From positions 1-33,295 of the forward strand of contig JAGCFP010000059.1 in assembly GCA_017650045.1 (NCBI GenBank): 33,295 nt of DNA. The letters are read 5' to 3'. A program made the translations under genes and the position numbers. Source of the stretch: Bacteroidaceae bacterium. GTDB lineage: Bacteria > Bacteroidota > Bacteroidia > Bacteroidales > Bacteroidaceae. Below, in pieces: positions 25,994 through 32,682 of the stretch (position 1 is the first letter of the stretch; each line of letters starts with the position of its first letter). The notes under the pieces were generated by a model, which made no database searches, was not told the DNA's origin, and worked only from the letters and a program-made list of their open reading frames with translations.

Positions 25994-26011
25994 GCTGCAT
26001 CCCCTTTTTCT
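25876..26011 (-). ncRNA. Candidate structured RNA upstream of the reverse transcriptase
   Basis: Read on the minus strand, AGAAAAAGGGGA (26011-26000) pairs perfectly with TCCCCTTTTTCT (25887-25876), closing a 136-base element. Inside are a hairpin GCAG-CATGA-CTGC (25998-25986) and a 9-bp helix GCCTGCAAA/TTTGCAGGC (25985-25977 with 25948-25940) that encloses a small AT hairpin. An 18-base palindrome ATCCGTAAATTTACGGAT (25915-25898) folds as a 7-bp stem with an AATT loop. TACCC (25965-25961) could also pair with GGGTA (25930-25926) as a pseudoknot. A long end-closing helix and internal stems directly before an RT gene recall retron msr-msd RNAs (a1/a2 arms) and the template RNA of DRT2. The family is not identified. 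Confidence 0.65.
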
Positions 26012-26018
26012 GTATTTC

Positions 26019-26528
26019 TTAGTTCAAGAATTTACGAATACGACCTATCACATAACTCCTTTCGTTCTCCATCTGTGTATAGAAGTTAATATAAGGAAGC
26101 CCCAGTTTCTTGGCATACATCCTTGCGATAAGGTACTTCACATTGCTGTCGTGACTGTGACCATTGCCGAGCATAACTGTTGCGATGGCTCTGCCATCTT
26201 TTTCGAGAACGAACGTGTAGGGCTTACCCCATTCGGCTTTATAGACCTGCGTCGGGCGCGTCTTGTAGAGTTTGAACTCGTCGCTAACGAATCCAGCCAA
26301 ATTGGTTACCGGTACGTCTTCTAATATTGTGTACGATGGAAATTCGTTCAATAGGATTTCCTTGAAATAAGCATTCCATTCAACGTCAGTCCTTTCTCTT
26401 TCTACAATCGGAGAGGCAGGACGCTGAGTTGGTCGAACCTGTTGCGTGGGTGTAGTATCATTCTTAGAATCAATATACTCCTTGGCAACATCCACAATCT
26501 TCTTTAATAACAGTTTCCCTAAATCCAT
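26019..26528 (-). CDS. Protein of unknown function preceding the RNA/RT pair
   Basis: 169 residues, not recognised. An amphipathic N-terminal helix (MDLGKLLLKKIVDVAKEYID) is followed by a Pro/Thr/Gln/Arg-rich linker (about 23-45) and a compact domain (about 48-169). That domain contains YTFVLEKDGRAIATVMLGNG, then a helix rich in Lys/Arg/Tyr, then KLGLPYINFYTQMENERSYV. The strand-helix-strand order ending in a GLPYI-type strand is reminiscent of restriction-endonuclease-like folds, but I cannot place a complete PD-(D/E)xK site. It has its own promoter (26566-26596). The candidate RNA begins 7 bases after its stop, with no clear promoter in between, so all three elements may be one transcript. 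It may be an effector or accessory protein of the RT, or just a neighbour. Confidence 0.75.
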   Translation of the reverse strand: MDLGKLLLKKIVDVAKEYIDSKNDTTPTQQVRPTQRPASPIVERERTDVEWNAYFKEILLNEFPSYTILEDVPVTNLAGFVSDEFKLYKTRPTQVYKAEWGKPYTFVLEKDGRAIATVMLGNGHSHDSNVKYLIARMYAKKLGLPYINFYTQMENERSYVIGRIRKFLN

Positions 26529-26565
26529 GGTTTTAGTTTTTATAATTAGATGAATTATAGTTTTG

Positions 26566-26596
26566 CAAATATATAGAATATCTTTGAATAAAGAAA
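26566..26596 (-). promoter_or_regulatory. Promoter of the 169-residue protein / RNA / RT unit
   Basis: On the minus strand the -7 box TATATTTG (26566-26573) is preceded by TTTC, a near match to the -33 TTTG, at 19 bases. The leader to the ATG at 26528 is about 30 bases. It is the only good promoter I see for this unit. Confidence 0.6.
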
Positions 26597-26628
26597 ATAA
26601 TTGTTTCTCTTATTCTTTGGCACTTACC

Positions 26629-26775
26629 TTATCTCACACTCCCCAGTATGATAAAATGGGAAGTGGCATTATTTCCAGCCTCCACTACAGAAGGCTCTTC
26701 TACAAACGTGTCATTAGTACAAGCTGTGATGCCTGCACAAAAAGACAAAAGAATTAAGCTTCGAGTTGTCTTCAT
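26629..26775 (-). CDS. Very short lipoprotein (48 residues), possibly a truncated remnant
   Basis: ATG at 26775, stop TAA at 26629. The sequence starts MKTTRSLILLSFCAGITACT, a signal peptide with the lipobox ITAC, and continues NDTFVEEPSVVEAGNN to a short hydrophobic end. The mature part is only about 30 residues. Such heads are common on larger Bacteroidetes surface lipoproteins, so this may be what is left of a longer gene, or a genuine small lipoprotein. It starts 28 bases after the BspA-like remnant, in the same direction. Confidence 0.5.
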   Translation of the reverse strand: MKTTRSLILLSFCAGITACTNDTFVEEPSVVEAGNNATSHFIILGSVR

Positions 26776-26803
26776 AATATTATATTACCTAATTAATCAT
26801 TTT

Positions 26804-27425
26804 TTAATCCGTTGTGCCTCCACCAGTGTTCATAGTGATAGCATAAATTCTATCTGCCATTTCTTTCCACCCATCAGCGGCCTTATAGGTCTCAACACTT
26901 CCTGCTGGGACATAAATAGGACACTCACTTATTTCATAGAGTGGGTAGTTTCCAGCTGAGGAATGTTCACCATTATTATAACCCAGTACGGGTGGATTTG
27001 TTGCATAGATCGTAATACTCTCCAGATCAAAATTCCGGGCGAAAGCAATGGGGCTAATTTGCACTACTCCGTTACCAATAATAATTGATTTAAGATTCGT
27101 AGTAGGCTTTTCTCCATTGTGAAAAGCATAATCTTCTATAGTTGTAACATTATTTGGGATAATAATTTCAGATAATAACTCACATCGTGCAAAAGAACAA
27201 TATTGAATAGTAGAAATACCTTCTGGGAAAACTATCTCAGTTAAATTATGATTGGCCCAAAAGGCCTCACGACCAATATAAGTGACCCCTCTACAGGAAT
27301 AAGGAGGTAGGTTGATGCTGATTCAGGCGTACCAATGCCCTTTGCCTACTCAGCAGTTCTGGGGTCTGAGCACCCACCAAGATAGCAGTTACCAGCATAG
27401 CCAGCATAAGAAGTGTTTTCTTCAT
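26804..27425 (-). pseudogene. Broken BspA-type leucine-rich-repeat surface protein gene
   Basis: Two pieces in different frames. The first (27425-27291) is a good signal peptide, MKKTLLMLAMLVTAILVGAQ, followed by about 24 residues and a stop. The second begins near 27318 just after a TGA in another frame and reads INLPPYSCRGVTYIGREAFW, TEIVFPEGISTIQYCSFARC, LLSEIIIPNNVTTIEDYAF and IIIGNGVVQISPIAFARNF. These are clear LRR_5/BspA repeats of about 23 residues. It ends with PIYVPAGSVETYKAADGWKE, the usual terminal motif of these proteins. Full BspA proteins have many more repeats, so an internal deletion with frame loss is likely. An ATG-start promoter box (27452-27459) remains. Confidence 0.75.
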
Positions 27426-27451
27426 AATCTTAAATTTTTGGTTTTCACTTG

Positions 27452-27459
27452 CAAACATA
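27452..27459 (-). promoter_or_regulatory. -7 box before the BspA-like remnant
   Basis: Minus-strand TATGTTTG matches TAnnTTTG and lies 26 bases before the signal-peptide ATG at 27425. No exact -33 TTTG is visible. Confidence 0.45.
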
Positions 27460-27535
27460 CAAAAAAGGACTGATAAAAGAGAATGTTTTGCCGTTTTTTC
27501 TACAAAAACAAGAATTCGAAGCAGAATGGCAAAGC

Positions 27536-29167
27536 TTATAGTCTGATCACCTCGTCGCAATAGTTCAGGATCATCTCCCTGTGAGTGATGAATATCATGG
27601 TCTTATCAGTAGCAGAGCGCATCAGTTTTTCTATAAGCATGCGCTCTGTTTCTTTATCCAATGAGGCGCTGAACTCATCGAGCAGCAGGATGCTGCCTGG
27701 GCGCAGCAAACCACGAGCCACGGCGATGCGCTGTGCCTGGCCTTCGCTGAGACCGTCGCCCCACTCACCGCAATGGGCATCCAACTTCAATGGGAGATCG
27801 CTTACGAAATCGGCTGCTGCCGTATGCAGCGCCTCCCACATCTGCTCCTCGGTGGCATCGGCATTGCCCAAAAGCAGGTTGCTGCGAATGGTACCGCTCA
27901 GCAGGCTGTTGCCTTGGGGTACATACACTAGATTTCCTCGCAATTCTGGAGCCATCGGTACACGCTCTGCCTTGTTATATAAGAAGATCTCACCGGCCGT
28001 TGGCTGAAGCAGGGAGAGTATCAGCTTGATCAAGGTGCTCTTTCCTGAACCCGTCTCTCCCACGATGGCCGTGCGACTGCCTGGCTTGAAGTCATGACTG
28101 AAGTCGTTGTAGATATCCCTCTCTCCTGTCTGGTAACGGAACGTGAGATGACCGATGCTGATGCCAGCCACTCCCTGCAATAATTTAGACTCACCCACGG
28201 GCTCGCCTGGCAGTGCTTCCAGCTCCTCGATACGGTCGATGGAGGCAGAGGCATGCACGAAGTCGGGAATCAAGCGTGTCAAGTCCACTGTGGGGCGCTG
28301 GATGCGGTTTACCAGTTGCAGGAAGGCCGTCATCGTACCAAAGGTGATCAGGCCGTCTTGCAGGCCTATGATACCCCACATGAAGGCCGTCATGTAGCCC
28401 AAGATGAAGCCCAAGGTCACCATGGCGCGGGAGAACAGGTTGAAGCGCGTGCGATGCATGGTCTGTCCGTAGAGTGAGGTCTGCAGGGTGTTCAGCCTGT
28501 CCACAAAGGCATCGTGTTGCTCCATGCTCTGTATCAGCATGTGGTGTTGCAGACTCTCCTGCATCACGCTCTGCACGGCACTGTCGGTAGAGCGGATGTC
28601 CTTCGTGAGCTTACGCATTTTCCTGAAATACAGCTTGCTTACCAGCAAGAAGAATGGCATGATGAAGATGACGCTCCAAGCCAGAATAGGACTCATGTAG
28701 TAGAGGAAGATAAAAGCCGCCAAAATCTGCACACTGGTAGTGAACAGCTGTGGCACCGACTTACAGACGGTCTCTGCCACCACACGCACGTCTTCTTCCA
28801 GGCGGTTCAGCACATCGCCGCTGTGAAAACGCTCCCAGTGCTCCCAGTCCACATGCATCAGGTGGCTGTAGAGGCGGTGGCGCAGGTAGTTTTTCTGCGT
28901 CACTTCCGTCTGGTTCTCCAGCCAGCTCATCAGTAGGTTCAGCAGCATTTCAGTGAGGAAAAGCAGCAGCAGGATCACTCCGTACAGATAAATGGTGCTA
29001 CGGGAGGTCACCACGCCACGCGTCACCAAGTCGATGGCTCCCTTGCTGAAATAGACAAACGAAAGACTGGCGGCTATGTAGAGCAGTCCACACAGCGCGT
29101 TGAGCACCAACTTGCCACGAATGCCCGTCGATGCCAGCCATAGCCAGTTCAGTAACCTCCGTATCAT
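27536..29167 (-). CDS. ABC exporter, fused membrane and ATPase domains
   Basis: 543 residues, a half-transporter. Five or six membrane helices span about 15-290. The ATPase domain has Walker A GETGSGKST (about 370), a Q loop in LVYVPQGNSLLSGTI, the signature LSEGQAQR and Walker B SILLLDEFSAS, then the H loop TMIFITHRE. There is no N-terminal C39 peptidase domain, so any substrate is cleaved by another enzyme. The start overlaps the nucleotidyltransferase stop by four bases, so the two are coupled. Together with PqqD-like and S24/S26 genes, an exporter for a modified peptide is plausible (inference). The DNA here is visibly richer in G+C than the RT region. Confidence 0.9.
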   Translation of the reverse strand: MIRRLLNWLWLASTGIRGKLVLNALCGLLYIAASLSFVYFSKGAIDLVTRGVVTSRSTIYLYGVILLLLFLTEMLLNLLMSWLENQTEVTQKNYLRHRLYSHLMHVDWEHWERFHSGDVLNRLEEDVRVVAETVCKSVPQLFTTSVQILAAFIFLYYMSPILAWSVIFIMPFFLLVSKLYFRKMRKLTKDIRSTDSAVQSVMQESLQHHMLIQSMEQHDAFVDRLNTLQTSLYGQTMHRTRFNLFSRAMVTLGFILGYMTAFMWGIIGLQDGLITFGTMTAFLQLVNRIQRPTVDLTRLIPDFVHASASIDRIEELEALPGEPVGESKLLQGVAGISIGHLTFRYQTGERDIYNDFSHDFKPGSRTAIVGETGSGKSTLIKLILSLLQPTAGEIFLYNKAERVPMAPELRGNLVYVPQGNSLLSGTIRSNLLLGNADATEEQMWEALHTAAADFVSDLPLKLDAHCGEWGDGLSEGQAQRIAVARGLLRPGSILLLDEFSASLDKETERMLIEKLMRSATDKTMIFITHREMILNYCDEVIRL

Positions 29168-30285
29168 CTTTTCCTCAAATGATCTATAAATAGTTTTCCT
29201 CTGTCAATGATGAAGAAGCCATAGCTCTGCAGCGTATCTTTGGGGAAGAGGCGCATCACCATGGGATAGCGTGCCGAGTTGAACAGGAAGCGCTTCAGCT
29301 TCAGCCACAGGAAGAAGCCCGTATCAGGTTTCTTCTTTCCAGAATAGCGTCCGAAGTTGCCCTCACGCTCTATCACCGCCAGCACTTTCTTCGCTTTCTT
29401 CTCATCGGGCTGCCAGAAGGGGAACTCCTCCTGCGGAAGTCCCAACTTCCTCACCAGCAGGGTGCCGAATACCCGCCACGGATGCATCAAACCCAACTTC
29501 TTCAAGCGCTCCTGCAGCTCATCCAAATCCAGATGCCCCTGATACACATGCAGCATCCGGGCACAGTCGCACAGCTGACGCAATCCTACGCCTCCGTTCA
29601 GGAAGTGATGATACATGTGGTAGAAGACAAAGAACGCATTGAACACGGGGGTAGAGACACGTACCGACTTCTCCTCCGTAGTGGGGATAAACGTCTCTTC
29701 CGAAGTCTGCAGCACCTCCTCGCTCCACTGCAGGAAGTAGCGCTGCTTCGACGGCCAGGGTAGGATGGCAGCCACGCGGTGCAGCTCTATGGTCACTCCC
29801 TGCCAGTCGCAGTGCAGGTGCTTAAGACTTTCCTCATCCTCTTCGCCCGACACGCCCCACTCACGTACCAGGGAGCAAGCCTTCGGATAGTCCTTCCTAC
29901 CGATGAAGAGGTCGATGTCACCACACTGCCGATGCAGCGGCTGCGGATACAGCGTCGCATTATATTGTCCCTTCAGCAGCAGCGGATGGATGCCTTCTGC
30001 CTCCAATTTCTCTAAGAACTGCACCAATACTCGGTTTATCAGCCTGTTGGTCTGTTCTATCTTGTTCACGCTCCAGAACCACGTCATACGCAGCGCCTGT
30101 GGGGGCTGCAAGTCTGCAGGCAATAGGTTCATACCATCATAGAGCACACCCTGCAAGGTCTGCTCCTTGGCCATCTGCATCAATGCCTTCCATTGCTCCT
30201 CTGTGAGTGGTGCGTCAAAACCTTGCGGAGCCTTGTTCCAAAGCCCCGCCTTCAGCAATGTCCAGAAAGCCTGCTCTGTGGTCAT
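29164..30285 (-). CDS. Nucleotidyltransferase-fold protein (NTP_transf_5 type)
   Basis: 373 residues from the ATG at 30285, chosen because it overlaps the PqqD-like stop by four bases (ATGA). A longer frame to 30312 exists. The catalytic core shows HPLLLKGQYNATLYPQPLHR followed by CGDIDLFIGRKDYPKA. The GDIDLF segment is the metal-binding aspartate pair of the family. A third acidic site is likely in TIELHR. Helices follow. Proteins of this family occur in lasso-peptide and other RiPP loci and in exopolysaccharide loci. Its substrate is unknown. It lies between the PqqD-like chaperone and the ABC exporter. Confidence 0.82.
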   Translation of the reverse strand: MTTEQAFWTLLKAGLWNKAPQGFDAPLTEEQWKALMQMAKEQTLQGVLYDGMNLLPADLQPPQALRMTWFWSVNKIEQTNRLINRVLVQFLEKLEAEGIHPLLLKGQYNATLYPQPLHRQCGDIDLFIGRKDYPKACSLVREWGVSGEEDEESLKHLHCDWQGVTIELHRVAAILPWPSKQRYFLQWSEEVLQTSEETFIPTTEEKSVRVSTPVFNAFFVFYHMYHHFLNGGVGLRQLCDCARMLHVYQGHLDLDELQERLKKLGLMHPWRVFGTLLVRKLGLPQEEFPFWQPDEKKAKKVLAVIEREGNFGRYSGKKKPDTGFFLWLKLKRFLFNSARYPMVMRLFPKDTLQSYGFFIIDRGKLFIDHLRKR

Positions 30286-30551
30286 GCCTCTATCAGTCCT
30301 ATTTCCTGCCACTTAGCGATGAGCTTGACAGCATCGGCCTTGGCGGTTTCTGCAGCTACCTCATACTTGTCTGTAAGCAAGTCTGCCACCTCATCCACCG
30401 TGAAGTCCTTATCCTGCAGAGACTCCCACAGATACTTGGCACTGCCGTTCAGACTGATCAACTTATTGAAGTCGATGACCTCAATACCTTCAGGCACCAC
30501 TACATGGTCGGTTCCTATCTCGCGTAAAGCAAATCCTTTTCTCAGTTTCAT
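30282..30551 (-). CDS. PqqD-family peptide-binding protein (RRE)
   Basis: 89 residues from the ATG at 30551; a longer frame reaches 30575, but that start falls in the -7 promoter box. It begins MKLRKGFALREIGTDHVVVP. It has FNKLISLNGSAKYLWESLQD and FTVDEVADLLTDKYEV, the order of strands and helices typical of PqqD. PqqD-like domains bind the leader of a ribosomally made precursor and hand it to modifying enzymes. It is first in a three-gene operon (PqqD-like, nucleotidyltransferase, ABC exporter) with a very good promoter. Confidence 0.88.
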   Translation of the reverse strand: MKLRKGFALREIGTDHVVVPEGIEVIDFNKLISLNGSAKYLWESLQDKDFTVDEVADLLTDKYEVAAETAKADAVKLIAKWQEIGLIEA

Positions 30552-30572
30552 AATGATTCCGTTATTTAGATG

Positions 30573-30605
30573 CAAAGATAAAAATATTTATTTATTTCCC
30601 ACAAA
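30573..30605 (-). promoter_or_regulatory. Promoter of the PqqD-like operon
   Basis: On the minus strand the -7 box TATCTTTG (30573-30580) and a TTTG -33 box (30602-30605) are 21 bases apart. The leader to the ATG at 30551 would be about 15 bases. It lies back to back with the kinase promoter. Confidence 0.8.
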
Positions 30606-30612
30606 AAAGCAT

Positions 30613-30620
30613 TATCTTTG
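30613..30620 (+). promoter_or_regulatory. -7 box of the HprK-like kinase gene, suggesting a leaderless transcript
   Basis: TATCTTTG ends only five bases before the ATG at 30626. Transcription from such a box normally starts a few bases downstream, so the mRNA would begin at or next to the start codon. The -33 region is weak (no exact TTTG). Confidence 0.55.
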
Positions 30621-30625
30621 CAGTT

Positions 30626-31534
30626 ATGAAACAGCGTCTTTACTATAAAGTAGCAGGACTGACCTTCGGCTTTGAACTGCATGAAGGGATTCAGTTGGAA
30701 GGAAATCTGGGGGCGTATGAGCCTTTCAGCTGCGACAGTGTGACGGAACCTCTCTTCATGCTGGCAGTGAAAAGCAGTGAGGGAACAAACGCCGAAGGTG
30801 ACAATGACTGGAACCTCATTCTGGATAATGATTTCGAGGGGATGCTCACAGAAATCTACACGGATGCAGAGGGGATGTACCATTATGCCGTACGCTTCGT
30901 GCGTCAACCCGATATGTGGAGCTGCACCGACTTCGACCCGGAATTCAAGAGCCTGACTTGTCGTGTGCATGGCAGTCAGAACTTCCAACTCTTTGCCTTG
31001 AACAACGCACTGATGTTGCTCTTTGCACTCTGCAGCGCCAAGCATGACACGCTGCTGTTCCACTCATCTGTGATCAAACACGACGGAAAGGGCTACATGT
31101 TCTTAGGGAAGAGTGGTACAGGTAAGAGCACCCACAGCCAACTGTGGCTGAAGTATATAGAAGGCAGCGAACTGCTGAATGATGATAACCCAGCCGTACG
31201 ACTGATTGACGGCCGTCCGTGGGTGTTTGGCACTCCTTGGAGCGGAAAGACGCCTTGCTACAAGAACGAACAAGTGCCAGTGGGAGGTTTCCTGCGTCTG
31301 TGGCAGGCTCCCGTAAATGAAATCACCCGCCTTTCTACACTTCAGGCCTATGCTGCCTTGCTCCCCACCGTCTCTAACATGCGATGGGAGAAGCAATGTG
31401 CCGATGTCGTGAATGCTACCTTGAACAAGGTTATCAGCGCAGTGCCAGTGTTCAGCCTTAAAAACAGACCTGAGGAGGCAGCTGCCCGTATGAGTTTTAA
31501 CGCCTTTAAGAATGCCGATGGAAGCAACGGATAA
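30626..31534 (+). CDS. HPr kinase/PEP carboxykinase-fold protein of RiPP type
   Basis: 302 residues. The P loop GKSGTGKST lies at 161-169, preceded by LLFHSSVIKHDGKGYMFLG and followed by LLNDDNPAVR and FGTPWSGKTP, the pattern of HprK-like proteins encoded in lasso-peptide and other peptide loci. It lacks the N-terminal domain of true HPr kinase, and there is no HPr gene nearby, so the substrate is probably not HPr. The last bases overlap the S24/S26 peptidase gene by 23. It is divergent from the PqqD-like operon. Confidence 0.85.
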   Translation: MKQRLYYKVAGLTFGFELHEGIQLEGNLGAYEPFSCDSVTEPLFMLAVKSSEGTNAEGDNDWNLILDNDFEGMLTEIYTDAEGMYHYAVRFVRQPDMWSCTDFDPEFKSLTCRVHGSQNFQLFALNNALMLLFALCSAKHDTLLFHSSVIKHDGKGYMFLGKSGTGKSTHSQLWLKYIEGSELLNDDNPAVRLIDGRPWVFGTPWSGKTPCYKNEQVPVGGFLRLWQAPVNEITRLSTLQAYAALLPTVSNMRWEKQCADVVNATLNKVISAVPVFSLKNRPEEAAARMSFNAFKNADGSNG

Positions 31535-31970
31535 ACGCATAGTGCCCAATGATGTGATGCTCGGCGAGGTTCGTAAAATGATAGCCGAGGGACACAGTGT
31601 CACCATCAAGGTGAAGGGAGTGAGCATGCTGCCCTTCATCGTGGGTGATCGTGACAGCGTGCGACTAGTAAAACCTTCGCACTTGAAGGTACGTGACATC
31701 GCATTGGCTGAAATCGACGAAGGGCATTATGTACTGCATCGCATCAAGCGTATAGAGCCTACCCGCATTACACTGATGGGTGATGGCAACCTGCGAGGCT
31801 TGGAGTTTTGCCGCCCAAAAGACATCGCTGGCAAAGTGGAGGTAATCTTCCGCAACGGAAAGAGCATTGACCCATGGGCCTCGTCAGAACAACGGAAGGT
31901 TGGTATCTGGTTGGCACTTACCCCCATCAGACGCATTCTTCTGGCCATCTATCGTAGAACGATCCTTTAA
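31512..31970 (+). CDS. S24/S26 family serine peptidase
   Basis: 152 residues. The catalytic serine motif is KGVSMLPFI (Ser at 38), followed by GDRDSVRL and by YVLHRIKRI, which offers a His (76) and a Lys (79) as candidate second catalytic residues. A C-terminal hydrophobic stretch (IWLALTPIRRILLAIY) may associate with the membrane. Small S24/S26 proteins of this size accompany PqqD-like, kinase and nucleotidyltransferase genes in peptide loci and may remove leaders. It is coupled to the kinase gene by a 23-base overlap (17 if the ATG at 31518 is used). Confidence 0.85.
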   Translation: MPMEATDKRIVPNDVMLGEVRKMIAEGHSVTIKVKGVSMLPFIVGDRDSVRLVKPSHLKVRDIALAEIDEGHYVLHRIKRIEPTRITLMGDGNLRGLEFCRPKDIAGKVEVIFRNGKSIDPWASSEQRKVGIWLALTPIRRILLAIYRRTIL

Positions 31971-32045
31971 GAACTTTTTTTCCTACTGAAGTGGATGCAA
32001 GATATAGACCTCTAAAAACTTGGAAGCTTTTTATAAAACTGAATT
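31971..32045. other. Short gap before repeat R1
   Basis: AT-rich DNA after the peptidase stop, with a T run (31974-31981) but no clear hairpin. I see no gene, and no precursor-peptide frame, here. Confidence 0.5.
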
Positions 32046-32230
32046 TTTATGCAATACCTTACTTCATTTTTGCATAAACTCTCTTTGATGCATTCTAACT
32101 AGCAATAAATATTTTCCTAATTAGAGAAAATTTGTTGCTGCGCACAGGAACAAGTTTTTCTGTGCGTAGCAATTATTTCTTCCCCACCCTTATGTATATT
32201 TATGCAAAAACCAGAGAATATACAAAAACG
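32046..32230 (+). repeat. Composite repeat part R1, copy B
   Basis: It is collinear with 24111-24295 (185 bases in each). It has TTTATGCAAT at the start, a diverged CTAACTAGCA core (32095-32130), the conserved hairpin (32135-32172) and the tail TATTTATGCAAAAACCAGAG. A possible 62-codon frame across it is not supported. Confidence 0.8.
32135..32172. other. Conserved hairpin in repeat R1, copy B
   Basis: TTGCTGCGCACAG (32135-32147) pairs with CTGTGCGTAGCAA (32160-32172) over 13 positions with one G-T wobble. Relative to copy A, two base pairs are changed on both arms (C-G for T-A and A-T for G-C), keeping the stem. Confidence 0.75.
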
Positions 32231-32452
32231 GACATGCACTGGCTTCTTGCAAATAGATTGGTTACGGCAAAGCACTACTTAGTCGTAACTAAACCCACAG
32301 TTTGCATACTTCAAACCTGACACTAGTCAGAAAAGTACAAGAAAACTTATTTTTTACACTTCAATTAAATATGATTTATATATCGTTCCTTGATTATTTA
32401 ACATCTTTTTAGAATAATAAAAAGGCGAATTATTTGCAAACCGCTATTTCCT
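32231..32452. other. 222-base segment present only in copy B, between R1 and R2
   Basis: AT-rich DNA without a convincing gene. It separates the two repeat parts, which are only 22 bases apart in copy A. Its end supplies the -33 TTTG (32433-32436) of the vapE promoter. I see no inverted terminal repeats that would mark it as an insertion sequence. Confidence 0.6.
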
Positions 32453-32465
32453 TGTTGTATCTTTG
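32433..32465 (+). promoter_or_regulatory. Promoter of the vapE-type gene within the repeat
   Basis: TTTG (32433-32436) and TATCTTTG (32458-32465) are 21 bases apart, a full consensus match. Transcription would start near 32471, leaving a leader of about 210 bases that contains the R2 repeat and the GTGAAGTGTT units. Confidence 0.75.
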
Positions 32466-32622
32466 CGCCCGATCTTGAGAAGGCGAAAGAAGTTGCTGTT
32501 GTAGTAGCTACGGCTCTGTTTTACTCCTCACACTTCACAAGAGGTACTCAATCGATTGTGAATCAAGGACTAACGAGTGTGAAGTGTTTGCGCGCACACT
32601 TCACAACACTTCACGCTTCTTG
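32453..32622 (+). repeat. Composite repeat part R2, copy B (in the vapE leader)
   Basis: It corresponds to 24318-24485, including TTGTAGTAGCTACG and GAATCAAGGACTAACGAG. Near its end GTGAAGTGT (32579-32587) can pair with either of two tandem partners, ACACTTCAC or AACACTTCAC. It therefore could switch between two hairpins in the vapE leader. It ends about 60 bases before the vapE ATG. Confidence 0.8.
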
Positions 32623-32682
32623 CCCTCGAGATGTAATTAATTAACATGCCGCAAGGCAAAACTAAACCTTTAAAACTATTAA

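Noticed and set aside
26563-26959. Plus-strand frames opposite the small lipoprotein and the BspA remnant
   Set aside because: The minus strand has a signal peptide with lipobox and clear LRR repeats; the plus-strand products show no family features.
32132-32320. 62-codon frame in the long gap before vapE
   Set aside because: It overlaps the R1 hairpin and tail and shows no protein-like features. Copy A of the repeat does not preserve it.
32231-32452. Insertion sequence between R1 and R2 in copy B
   Set aside because: There is no transposase frame and no terminal inverted repeats or target duplication that I can see.
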